NCBI GenBank assembly: GCA_963210315.1 | Contig: OY723260.1 | Location: 868,001-932,000, forward strand | DNA from: Rhynchopus euleeides | Taxonomy: Eukaryota; Euglenozoa; Diplonemea; Diplonemida; Diplonemidae | Direction: 5' to 3' | Length of the DNA stretch: 64,000 bases | Shown: positions 31,458 to 42,338 of the stretch, one piece after another | How positions within the stretch are numbered: the stretch's first letter is position 1 | How the letters are laid out: each line of letters begins with the position of its first letter | Translations under genes and position numbers: made by a program | Notes under the pieces: model-generated | Database searches by the model: none | Told to the model about the DNA's origin: nothing | The model's input: only the letters and a program-made list of their open reading frames with translations

Positions 31458-34427
31458 AGTGTTGTTAGAAACCGAGTTTTAAACATTTTAAACGTTTTAA
31501 ATGTTTTAAAGTTTAAAACGCCGTTTTAAATTATTTAAAACGGGGTTTAAAACGGGGTTTAAAACATAAAAAATACTGAAAAATATAGGGGGAGACTTTT
31601 CGATTTTTTTTTCTGGAAACCGAAATTGGTCGTTTTGGGACATCTGAGCCCATTGTCGACAAAAAAACCCAATTTTGAGGCTCCCTGGGGGTCGCAAATG
31701 GGTGAACAAATTCCCTGTTATTTTGCTCATTTGAGGCTGATTTCATGCATAATCTGTTCACACCATTGTGTGAACAGAAGTATGTCATCACAAAAACCAG
31801 ATTCTGGTTTTTGTGTGTAAAGCCATAAGTACAAATACAGTATGTCCGGTTGATGCCCGCTCATTCAGTTCCCTGATTGACGATGGTTCTAGCCCACAAC
31901 ACGTTGCATGTGGCTCGGAATGGATCTCAGAATGGAAGTGGTGAGATGTGAGGTTCGTATCCCCCACTCACCCATCCGCGCGAATTGATTTTTCCCGTTG
32001 TTGAGTGCAGCGCTTGTCACGCCCGCATAACCTACCACTACAGGTGACACGGTGGACAATGCCCCCGAAGGCAGGGAGGCCCGCTTGTTGGGCCCGTGTG
32101 CACTTCACCGCCGCTGTGGGTGGGGGGACCACTGCAAAGTGTAATCACTGCGCAGATAGTCTGTCCCACGCAACAGGTACGCGGCAGAAGTGGCACCTTG
32201 CCCGGTGTGAGGCGGCCCCTCAGGGCATCGTGAGGCGTGCCGATCGTGAGAATCGCCGCCTCAGGGGTGAGGAGGTGAGCGATTCGGACGACGACACTGC
32301 TCCTGTGCCGGCTACATCACAGCAGGAGGTCCAGGCACAGGCCGTCCCGCAGGCATCGCAGTCACAGTCTCAGTCCCAGCAGTCATCATCATCGCAGGTG
32401 GCCTCGCAGTCCCAGGCCCAGCCGCAGCCGCAGCCACCATCATCGCAGGTGGCCCCGCAGTCCCAGGCCCAGCCGCAGTCATCGTCATCGCTTCCGGCAT
32501 CCCAGGTGCCCGTCCCCCAGAACCCAGCTCAGAATACAAAGGGAAAGCCAAAGCGCAGACGGAACGAAACGCTGGATACTCTGAATGATGAGGAGTACAC
32601 CACATTTGAGGCTGAACTGGGTCGCCTGTTTTTTGCCCATGCGATCCCGTTTACGACGGTTGAATCCCCCCACCTGAGGCAGGTGATCAAACGCCTCCGG
32701 CCGACGTTCGACATAACCAAGGTCCCGAGCAGGCATCAGCTCGCTGGGAGGGTGCTGGAGGCGGAGTATGAGAAAGTCACAGCTCCGATGAAGGAAGCCC
32801 TGTCCAAGAGCACCCACGTCGTTGTGTACATGGATGAGTGGAAGACAAACCGTGGCGACAAAGTGTTCTCCCTTCTCGGCGCCGGCGATGGTGGACAGGC
32901 CCACCCTGTGAGCTCGAAACCCCTCGAGGAGGAGTGTCACAATGCCGATGAGCTGTACAACCATCTGATGGGCTTCCCGTATTTGACGAAGACCGCGGCC
33001 CTCGTCAGCGATGGTGCTTCGACTGTCGTAGCGGGATGCAGGCGTGTTGCCGACAAGGTCAATACCGAGAGGCCGTCTGCCGGTCAGCAGTGCCTCCACC
33101 TGGTTTGTGCAGCGCACACGCTGAACCGGCTGCTGAACGACAGCCTGGGTGTGAGGAAGAGCGGGGGGAAGGAGGTGAAGAACCCGTTCGCCTGGATGAC
33201 GGACCTGTTGAGCGGTGTCGCTTCCTCCATCCGGAACGTCGAAGCTCTCGGCCGCATGTTCGGAGCCTTCCAGATTCAGAATGGCCGGGTTCGCTCGAAG
33301 ATGCCTCCTCGCCCGACCCTGACTCGCTGGACCAGCTCGCACACCTGCTGGGAGGTCCTGTTTGAATCGAAAACCTCCCTCATCCTGATGAACGAGAAAG
33401 ATGGGGTCGCAGCCCAGATGCCCGGTCTCCCCACCCTGCTGGAGAAGTGGGATACCTTCGCAGTTGTGTACGAAGCAGTTTCCTTCATCACCATCGCGAT
33501 TAACCTCCTGCAGGGAAACTCTGCACGTGCGTGCATGATCATTCCCTTCTTCGTTGCCATCGAGGCAAAGATCGCTGCATGTGCGGCGAAGCTTCCTCGT
33601 GCAGAGAAGAAGAAGATGTCCGACTGGGCAGAGCAGGCGGCTGAGCGGAGGGTTGCGCAGTACCAGAGCCTGGATTGGCTCTGTGCTGCGACCGTCCTGA
33701 GCCCTGTGGAGTACGGACTGAAGGGTGCTGGTGACGCGAAGGCCTTCTACGAGGGCTACCAGCACTCTGATGATGTCATCGAAAGGGCCGAGGAGTACGT
33801 GAGGGGGCGTGGGGGGATCACGGCGAACCTGCTCCTTCTCTCCTCCAGGTTCGGGATTTACACAAATCCCGACTACTGGAAGATTGCAGATGCGGTTCCG
33901 CCAGAAGAGTGGTGGGCTGTTCTGAAGGGAAGAAGGTCCTGCGGTGGGCTGAGCGAAATTGCCAGGCCCATCGTGGCGATCCGTCCTTCGACGGCTGAGG
34001 TGGAGCGCCGCTTCAGCTCCATGGGGTGGATCTCGGGCGGTAGAAGAGTGAATCTCAACCCCCAGACCATCGAAAAGCTGTCGACGGTGCACGCTGCCCT
34101 GAGGCCACCAGCGGAGGGCAATGCATAGGATGATGCCTGGAACGCTCTGGCGCACCGGTCTCGAGCTACAACGCAGCATTACCATGCTCGCTGTACGTTT
34201 ACACCTAATTTACACCTAAACTTACACCTAATATGTGCCCTCTGGGCAGTAATGGAGGAATCGCACCCCAAATTGGTCACGAACAGCCTGAAAACCCCCC
34301 TTTTTGTCCGAAAACTGCCATTTCTGGTGTGAAAACGCCACCAAAAAAGCCGATTTTAAACCCCGTTTTAAACTCCGTTTTAAATTAATTTAAACCGCGT
34401 TTTAATTTAAAACATTTAAAACATTTA
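31458..34427 (+). mobile_element. Element E: hAT element with TTTAAA-rich ends (limits approximate)
   Basis: CAGTGTTGTTAGAAACCGAG at 31458 is a typical hAT start. It is followed by runs of TTTTAAAC words (31490-31570), mirrored at 34345-34427 right of the transposase. The inverse of the left terminus is not visible on the right, where element F interrupts, so the right end may be lost and no target duplication could be read. Confidence 0.55.
32059..34128 (+). CDS. hAT-family transposase (element E), apparently full length
   Basis: About 689 residues from ATG 32059 to TAG 34128; a CACTACAG acceptor-like sequence lies 18 bases upstream. The N-terminus is a BED-type zinc finger (W, VHF, CNHC, then His and Cys). 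A Gln/Ser/Pro-rich linker (about residues 100-160) follows. The hAT core shows Asp in VYMDEW, Asp in VSDGAST, a CAAHTLNRLL helix, the RWTSS Trp and a final EVERRFSSMG dimerisation motif preceded by IRPSTA. No internal stop. It would bind and cut the ends of its own element. Hexanucleotide slippage may alter the Gln/Ser tract length between copies. Confidence 0.85.
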   Translation: MPPKAGRPACWARVHFTAAVGGGTTAKCNHCADSLSHATGTRQKWHLARCEAAPQGIVRRADRENRRLRGEEVSDSDDDTAPVPATSQQEVQAQAVPQASQSQSQSQQSSSSQVASQSQAQPQPQPPSSQVAPQSQAQPQSSSSLPASQVPVPQNPAQNTKGKPKRRRNETLDTLNDEEYTTFEAELGRLFFAHAIPFTTVESPHLRQVIKRLRPTFDITKVPSRHQLAGRVLEAEYEKVTAPMKEALSKSTHVVVYMDEWKTNRGDKVFSLLGAGDGGQAHPVSSKPLEEECHNADELYNHLMGFPYLTKTAALVSDGASTVVAGCRRVADKVNTERPSAGQQCLHLVCAAHTLNRLLNDSLGVRKSGGKEVKNPFAWMTDLLSGVASSIRNVEALGRMFGAFQIQNGRVRSKMPPRPTLTRWTSSHTCWEVLFESKTSLILMNEKDGVAAQMPGLPTLLEKWDTFAVVYEAVSFITIAINLLQGNSARACMIIPFFVAIEAKIAACAAKLPRAEKKKMSDWAEQAAERRVAQYQSLDWLCAATVLSPVEYGLKGAGDAKAFYEGYQHSDDVIERAEEYVRGRGGITANLLLLSSRFGIYTNPDYWKIADAVPPEEWWAVLKGRRSCGGLSEIARPIVAIRPSTAEVERRFSSMGWISGGRRVNLNPQTIEKLSTVHAALRPPAEGNA

Positions 34428-35181
34428 CAGGGGGGGGTCGAATAAACGTACTTAGTTGAATAGTAGTACTTAGCCGAATAGTAGTACTTATTTTTTTGGG
34501 GCTCTGGGGCACGTTGGGCCGTTGAATACAAGTACTTACTTTGCCCACCCGTTTTTTTGGGAAGTATCTCGTTTTTTTTGAGATTTTCTTTTTGGAGGAC
34601 CGCCTGCCAGTGGAGGGGGCACACAAATCCACAAACTTTGGGGCAAGGAATGGGGACAAGGTCTATTGGTGCCACTTCGGGGAACCAGGGTGCATGGGCC
34701 CCGCAAACCCGCAAGCTCATGCGGTCCAGAGGCATCAGAACCACTGCTGAAGCCCGCCGCGCATTCCCTCAGCTACGGCGTCCGCAGTCCCCACCACCAC
34801 CGCCCCAGACAAAGCTCACCGTAGACCTGTGACATCCACCAACAGGGCCAATATCTTCGGCTGGTGTCGATATAGTGACGACGTCGGATGCTTTCATCTG
34901 CTCACGGAATGCCTCAAGAGGATGGGCCACAGCCAGGCGCTCCCCGGCCTTCCTTCAACGAAGTGATCTGGGCCAGGGCACGCAGCAGTGACCAGCGCGC
35001 CCCTGGTGGACCAAATAGCCCCGCAGAGCCCCTGCAAACAGTGTTTTTAGGAAAAGTTGAATAGACGTAGTACGTACGTCTATTCGCTCGCAACGTATTT
35101 TATACTTTTTTGGCGAGGTCGATTTAGGCCCGCCCGTTCGCCGAATAGTAGTACTTAGTACGTATATTTGACCCCCCCCTG
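34428..35181. mobile_element. Element F: 754-bp TA-flanked element
   Basis: The left end reads CAGGGGGGGGTCGAATAAAC; the right end is its near inverse (ATTTGACCCCCCCCTG). TA precedes and follows, as for Tc1/mariner-type or other TA-targeting elements. GTACTTAG and GAATAGTAGTACTTA words recur inside both ends. It has no transposase and probably depends on another element. Confidence 0.6.
34583..34750 (+). pseudogene. Small Cys/His-rich open fragment inside element F
   Basis: The frame reads VYWCHFGEPGCMGPAN and ends QRHQNHC, a spacing that could chelate zinc. There is no ATG in a sensible place. It may be an exon captured by F or a leftover DNA-binding domain. I do not recognise the family. 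Confidence 0.3.
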
Positions 35182-35183
35182 TA

Positions 35184-35531
35184 AACATACATTGGGCGTT
35201 ATTCCGTTACCAGTAACGGTAATAACGTTATTTTTGCGTTATTTTTTGACCCCAAAAAAGGCAGCATTTCCCGGTGAATCTGACCCGAAACTCGGGTCCC
35301 TACCCCCCCTAAAAGAATTTTCTTGGGTAAAATATCACTCCAGGGGGCCACTCCGTGATGTCCAAAAATTGGAAAACGTTTTCTCCTAAAATAACGCGTT
35401 ATTTTTCCGTTATTTTCATGAAAACTTGCGTTATTCGGACAATTTTGCGGGCGGATGGTGTAGTTTTTGGTGGAGATGGCTCCAGAATACCCCCCTGGGA
35501 CCATTTTTTGGATAATAACGCACGGACATGT
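35184..35531. repeat. hAT-like terminal fragment G, cut by the inverted A copy
   Basis: GGGCGTTATTCCGTTACCAG then TAACGGTAATAACG at 35190 resembles the TAACG-rich ends of some hAT elements. CGTTATTTTTCCGTTATT recurs further in. The segment ends at TAGAGG, the start of A copy 2, so its right part is missing. No ORF. Confidence 0.45.
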
Positions 35532-36104
35532 TAGAGGAGGCATAGCCTGCTGACCTGGCTGTCTAAAAAATTATTTTTTTTAAAATCGCATTGTCTTTTC
35601 GACCCTATACCAAAAGTGGTCCCAAATCGGTCCGGGACGACCGTCCACAACCGTCCACACTCTCTAAATGCTCGATGTTGCATTTTAAATTCAAAAATTC
35701 ACATTTTCCAGCCAACTGGGCCAGTTTCCTTAGGAAAATGGCTCAAAATCGCAAACACTCCATTTCTACGGGCCACCACAGGCCAATAGAGTACCAAAAT
35801 CGGTTTTTTCGCATTCTACGGCCTCAGGCAGACCGTCCACACCCAAAAATCACCCCCAGGTGGTCAATATTGGGGTGTTCTGGCACTTTTTCACCTGTGG
35901 ACGGTTGTGGACGGCTGTGGATGGCTGTGGATGGTTGTGGACGGCTGTGGACGGTCTGCCAAGAGGTTACTGGAGGTTGCTAGGCTGCGGGCGGACCGTC
36001 CACACCCAAAAAACACCCCCAGTTGGTCACGATGGGGACGGTACGTCTCTTTTTCGTCTGTAGACGGTTGTGGACGGTCTGCCAATAGGTTGCTCCAGGA
36101 TGCG

Positions 36105-38105
36105 AGATTGTTCTCGGTAGGTCACCGACTGTAACCGATTGTTCTCGGCATGTAACCGATTGTAACCGATTGTAACCGATTGTTCTTGGCATGTATCCGA
36201 TTCTAACCGATTGTCCTCGTCATGTAACCGATTGTAACCGATCGTTCTTGGCATGTAACCGATTGTCACCGATTGTCCTCGTCATGTAACCGATTGTAAC
36301 CGATTGTTCTTGGCATGTAACCGATTGTCACCGATTGTCCTCGTCATGTAACCGATTGTAACCGATCGTTCTTGGCATGTAACCGATTGTAACCGATTGT
36401 CCTCGTCATGTAACCGATTGTAACCGATCGTTCTTGGCCTGTAACCGATTGTAACCGATTGTTCTTGGCATGTAACCGATTGTCACCGATTGTCCTCGTC
36501 ATGTAACCGATTGTAACCGATCGTTCTTGGCATGTAACCGATTGTAACCGATTGTCCTCGTCATGTAACCGATTGTAACCGATCGTTCTTGGCATGTAAC
36601 CGATTGTAACTGATTGTTCTCGGCATGTAACCGATTGTAACCGATTGTTCTTGGCCTGTAACCGATTGTAACCGATTGTTCTTGGCATGTAACCGATTGT
36701 CACCGATTGTCCTCGTCATGTAACCGATTGTAACCGATTGTTCTTGGCATGTAACCGATTGTCACCGATTGTCCTCGTCATGTAACCGATTGTAACCGAT
36801 CGTTCTTGGCATGTAACCGATTGTAACCGATTGTCCTCGTCATGTAACCGATTGTAACCGATCGTTCTTGGCCTGTAACCGATTGTAACCGATTGTTCTT
36901 GGCATGTAACCGATTGTCACCGATTGTCCTCGTCATGTAACCGATTGTAACCGATCGTTCTTGGCATGTAACCGATTGTAACCGATTGTCCTCGTCATGT
37001 AACCGATTGTAACCGATCGTTCTTGGCATGTAACCGATTGTAACTGATTGTTCTCGGCATGTAACCGATTGTAACCGATTGTTCTTGGCCTGTAACCGAT
37101 TGTAACCGATTGTTCTTGGCATGTAACCGATTGTCACCGATTGTCCTCGTCATGTAACCGATTGTAACCGATCGTTCTTGGCATGTAACCGATTGTAACT
37201 GATTGTTCTCGGCATGTAACCGATTGTAACCGATTGTTCTTGGCCTGTAACCGATTGTAACCGATTGTTCTCGGCATGTAACCGATTGTAACCGATTGCC
37301 CTCGTCATGTAACCGATTGTAACCGATCGTTCTTGGCATGTAACCGATTGTAACCGATTGTTCTCGGCATGTAACCGATTGTAACCGATTGTCCTCGTCA
37401 TGTAACCGATTGTAACCGATCGTTCTTGGCATGTAACCGATTGTAACTGATTGTTCTCGGCATGTAACCGATTGTAACCGATTGTTCTCGGCATGTCACC
37501 GATTGTAACCGATTGTCCTCGTCATGTAACCGATTGTAACCGATCGTTCTTGGCATGTAACCGATTGTAACCGATTGTTCTCGGCATGTAACCGATTGTA
37601 ACCGATCGTTCTTGGCATGTAACCGATTGTAACTGATTGTTCTTGGCATGTAACCGATTGTAACCGATTGTTCTTGGCCTGTAACCGATTGTTCTCGGCA
37701 TGTAACCGATTGTAACCGATTGTTCTTGGCCTGTAACCGATTGTAACCGATTGTTCTCGGCATGTAACCGATTGTAACCGATTGTTCTCGGCATGTAACC
37801 GATTGTAACCGATCGTTCTTGGCATGTAACCGATTGTAACCGATTGTTCTCGGCATGTAACCGATTGTAACCGATTGTTCTCGTCATGTAACCGATTGTA
37901 ACCGATCGTTCTTGGCATGTAACCGATTGTAACTGATTGTTCTTGGCATGTAACCGATTGTAACCGATTGCCCTCGTCATGTAACCGATTGTAACCGATT
38001 GTAACCGATTGTTCTTGGCATGTAACCGATTGTAACCGATCGTTCTTGGCATGTAACCGATTGTAACCGATTGTTCTTGGCATGTAACCGATTGTAACCG
38101 AAACA
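36105..38105. repeat. 31-bp array of A copy 2
   Basis: Inverse complement of the 29080-30836 array with about eight more units. A block of roughly 430 bp inside it (36344-36703 and 36778-37137) is itself repeated exactly, pointing to unequal exchange between units. Confidence 0.9.
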
Positions 38106-38271
38106 GAACGGTGTCTCCCCTTGCCCCCTCCACTCTCGGTCACTCTGCGTGCCTCCCAGATGTTGTGTGCGGACCCCTCAGCAGACTGCTTAACTTTAAC
38201 TTTGCTGCACCTACGTTGCTCACACAGCACTAACCCACTGCAGGCACTGGCACGTTCCACAGCTTCTGATA

Positions 38272-41200
38272 ATGTCCGGCTTGGTTACCTTCGCGGAAGC
38301 GTGCAAGCTGCAGGGTATCCCAGACGAGACTACGGGGAAGGTCGCGGGTGCGCTTCTCCGCAACGCAGGATGGCCGAAACCCGTAACGAGCCGGACCTCA
38401 AACGGCGTGCAGAAGATGTATTGCTTGGCAGATATCCGTCGGCCCAATCCCCTCTCCTCCGAAGAGGCAATCCGGCAGTTGACTGCTTCGTCCCCGGGCC
38501 GCTGCTTCCCCGACGATGTCCTGATCGCTCCTCTGGGTGAGCCCGATGATCTCGCTGATCAGGCGGCGCTCCTCCCCCACCCCGAGGATGCGGATCCCGT
38601 CTCGCAGAGCGTGATCTCGGCGGTCACGCGGGGTCCTGCTGCTGCTGGCAACGACGAGCCTGATGAGCCTGAGGCGCCTCCGTCACCGACTCCCGTGCCG
38701 CCGAAACCTCTGCCTGCCGCGCTCCCACCGACGTCTCCGACGAGTCCCGCCGACGATGTCGACATTGGTTCTTCTGTGTGCAGTGACCCTGCCGACCTCG
38801 CCAGCCTCGATGACCTCGCCGACCTCGCCGACTCCGCCTGCCCCGTTGACTCCGCCTCCCACGCCAACACCGACTCCCCCGTTGCGACTGCGATGGACGC
38901 GTTGCGTGACGCTGTGGCTGCTGGTGAGGGGTGGTGCTGCATCAGCAGCGCCGAGTACCTGACTCTCCTGCGCTCCCTCTTGCCCGCAGGTGCGAAGGTG
39001 TCGGACACCGCCCTCTTCTCCCTGGTGAAGGAGAACGCCGACTGCATGTCTTCTGCTCTGCATCCTCACGAGAAGGGTAGTGATACCCGGGGGATGAAGA
39101 AGAAGTACTGCATCGGAAATGCAGTGCCGGGACGGCCGTGCAGCCTCCACTTCGTCGGACAGGGCACGCCTCCGCCGGCCCCCGTGGGGCGCCCCTCCAA
39201 GACCCTCCCCGAGCGGGTCTTGCAGGTCAAGGCTTTGCAGAAGGCCTTGCTGAGGGCGAAGGACCGCATTGCGCAGCTGACGGAGGAGTTGGCTGCTGCG
39301 CACGAGGTTCTCGGGCGCAAGGGGGACATTGTTCTTCGTGGGGTGACGGGCCGGAAGTCCTGCACCGAGCCCTACCCCATGAAGGTGCTGCGGGCGCTGT
39401 TGGAGTTGCGGATGGCTGGCATCGGTCAGGAGTCGTCGCGCAGGGTGCTGCGCGACATCATCAAGCTCCTGAGCGATGGGGTGGAGATGCCGATCCCCTC
39501 TCGCTGGACGCTCCGCGAATTCGAGATCCCGAGCGGAGCGGCTTCCTTCGCCGTCTTCTTGGAGGATGTCGCGAGGACGCAGACCGGCGGAGGGGGCCTA
39601 GGCAAAGACCGGCAGAAGGCCACCCTCTCCCTCGCCCACGATGCCACCTCCTCCTTGGGCCGGAGTAGTGTCTCGCTGCACGTTGTCACCGCCCACGTCG
39701 CTGCAGACGAGAATCGCGTACGCGGGGCCTGCGCCTCCGCCCTCCCCCTGAAGAACGGGAAGGCTGCAGGGAAGACCTCCAACCTGCAGGCGGTCCGCCG
39801 CATAGTCTCCGCCCACAAGCTCCGTATTAGCAACGCCACCCTGAGCGACCATGCTAGCACGGAGGCGAAGGCGACCAGGGACGCGGGGGGCGCCATCGTC
39901 CACCTACGGTGCATGCACCATAAGGTTGGAGGCGCACTGAAGTACGCAGTGCAGACGGCGGGGAAGGCCTTGATGATGTCTCATCGGGTCGACCCGGCAG
40001 CCAACGTTGCCAGCGTACTTGCAGTCCTCGACCCGACAAACGGCCGGTCAACCGCCGGGGTCATTTTCGTGGATGCTGAGCTTGGGAAAGCACTTGACAT
40101 GCGCTACCCCCGGGGCCTGGGGTTTGCCCGTGAGCGGGGGTCGAAGTGGCATGCCCGTCCTCAGCAGTGCTCCCGCCTCCTCAAGTTCTCCGCCTCCATC
40201 CTGGAGATGGTGAGAGAGGAGCGGTTCACCCCGACTGCGACAGAGATCCTCACTCTTCTGGGGACCCCCACCGTCGCCGCCTACTGTGCAGCCTGCCATT
40301 TCATTGGCAGCCTGTACTTGAGGTTCCTCAACGACCTCAAGCCCAGGCGGTTGAACGAGGAGACGGGCCGCCTCGAGGTCAACTTCGAGGCGGGATGGGG
40401 TGTGCTGAGGCCGCTGCACCTCCTCGCCCGCGACCTGAGCGCCGACTCCGCCGACAACGACTTCCCTGCCCTGCGGAAGCATTGGGGACAACCCCGCCAC
40501 GGTGAGGAGGAGGTGGGGCGGGCTGAGGCGTTGGAGGTGGTGAAGGATCACCACGATGTATTTGCGGAGGTCTGGGTTCCCTGCATCCAGGGGTTTGCGA
40601 GCACATTGGCAAGGTTCATCGGCTACGATGAAGCTGCAATGGCGTCGGCATCACCCGAAGACCTCCCTTCGCTACCCTCCACACAAGACCTCGCAGAGTG
40701 TGTGGCTGGGAATGCATCGTTCTTGGCGCAGAGGGCCCCCAACCTCTCTTCTGCTGCCTTGTCTGGGATTACCCAGAGCAAGGTGAACCGCTTCCTGTTG
40801 GGTTATGGCAACTGCAACAACGCAAGGTATGCAGGCTCTTCAGCCTCCTTTTTTCTCCCCTCCCTTCGTTCTTTTTTTTTACATCGCAACAACATATGCT
40901 GGCAGAGTCAGAACCGATAGATTTTTTTTATCTCATTCATTGTCATTCTCTCTTCCTCTCTTCTTCATGACTTTTCCAAGTCACGAAGAAGACTACTTCA
41001 TTATCACCATTTCCTGTTTTCAGTGTGATTCGTCGTACAACCATTCCTTTCCATCGCCTTACAGGTACGGCCGTTTGCTGCGCCAGGCGAAGCGGGCGCG
41101 GAAGAAGACCCGTGGCGGGATGTACACCGAGGCCGCGGCGAACACCGCCACGGGGGCTTCTGCGGCTGCGCTGAAGGCCGTCAGCGGGGTGGCCCACCCT

Positions 41201-41632
41201 GACCTCGTCCGCCTCTGCGCCCTCCACGCCATCCCTGTCACGGCGATGAGCAAGGGAAAGGAGGTGGCGCGGCAGAAGGAGGCGCTGACACGCAGCTTTG
41301 CTGAGAAGCTGTGTGGCCCTGGCTCTGCGGATGCCCGTGTCTGGGTGGAGCGGCTGAAGTCCGTGAAGGAGGCAGTTGGCATCCTTCCGGTTCGTTCGAA
41401 ACCGCTGTCCAGATTTTTGCGGAAGGCGGGGCTGAAGCCGTGGGGGTCCGACGCTGTCTCGTCTGCGTCGCACGACGTCCGTGTGCGCTTTGCCCTGACG
41501 CAGTGGGGGCGAATCCTCCCCATTCTGCGGGAGAAGGGGCAGCAGCTGCAGCCGAGGGAGCGGCTGGGCCGCCTCGACGCCCCCACCCTGTTCGCGTTGT
41601 TGGCCAAGGCGGGCCTGAAGGTGGAGGCTGGG
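38272..41632 (+). pseudogene. 5' part of the A transposase gene, copy 2
   Basis: Exon 1 (38272-40826), the 238-bp intron (40827-41064) and the first 568 bases of exon 2 are present. Copy 2 therefore keeps the RNase H-like core but loses every peptidase domain, because retroelement B replaces the rest. Identity with copy 1 appears complete over exon 1 at the protein level, so the loss is recent. The frame runs on for 20 codons into B before a stop. Confidence 0.8.
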
Positions 41633-42338
41633 GAATCATACCTTGGCCGGCTATCGCAGACAGGGGGCACACACACGTCGACTCGGCTATAGTTCTCCTG
41701 GTGGTGTGTGTGCGCAACGACAAGAATGGCAAAGGCAATGGGTAGTGGGGGTGTTGATGGGAAGGAGGAAGGGGGACTTCCGGTTCAGCTTTTCCTCACT
41801 TGCAACGCGAAGGGGTTAAGAGATCCCGCGACAACCGCCAATTCAGGCTGTTGAGGCGAGGTCCGGGGGATGGAGGGTGGGACAATAAAAGAAAGCGGAC
41901 AAGACGAAGAGTGTTGGCCGCGGGGAGATTACCCTGATGAAGGGGGTGTTGTGTGGTGTGGTGTTAAAGTTATATACAAAGTGTCCCGGGAAGGTGCATG
42001 GGCACAACATGGGGGGAGAGAGAGGGGAAAGGCAACAGGATTGGGGTTGTGGGGTGTCAGGGGTGATGAGGGGGATGGGGGTGTCTGCTGCCAATGGCCT
42101 TGGGTCATATTCCCTCAGTAAACTGTGAGAATCATACCTTGGCCGGCTATCGCAGACAGGGGGCACACACACGTCGACTCGGCTATAGTTCTCCTGGTGG
42201 TGTGTGTGCGCAACGACAAGAATGGCAAAGGCAATGGGTAGTGGGGGTGTTGATGGGAAGGAGGAAGGGGGACTTCCGGTTCAGCTTTTCCTCACTTGCA
42301 ACGCGAAGGGGTTAAGAGATCCCGCGACAACCGCCAAT

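Larger units (their letters stand above)
35532..41632 (+). mobile_element. Element A, copy 2: inverted, partial, almost identical
   Basis: It starts with the same TAGAGGAGGCATAGC end and runs colinear with A on the opposite strand as far as the equivalent of 25552 in A, where retroelement B begins. Exon 1 encodes the same 882-codon open frame. The distance from the end to the gene is about 248 bases longer than in A, matching eight extra 31-bp units. One upstream base difference was noticed (ACGTTCC versus ACTTTCC on the plus-strand sense). The 3' part of the gene and the other end are absent. Confidence 0.85.

Noticed and set aside
31450-31458. 8-bp target duplication for elements I, J and E
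   Set aside because: I compared flanks of each proposed end pair and found no matching 8-mers, so no duplication is claimed.
32485-34185. 566-codon minus-strand ORF opposite the hAT gene of element E
   Set aside because: Antisense shadow; the plus strand has clear BED and hAT motifs.
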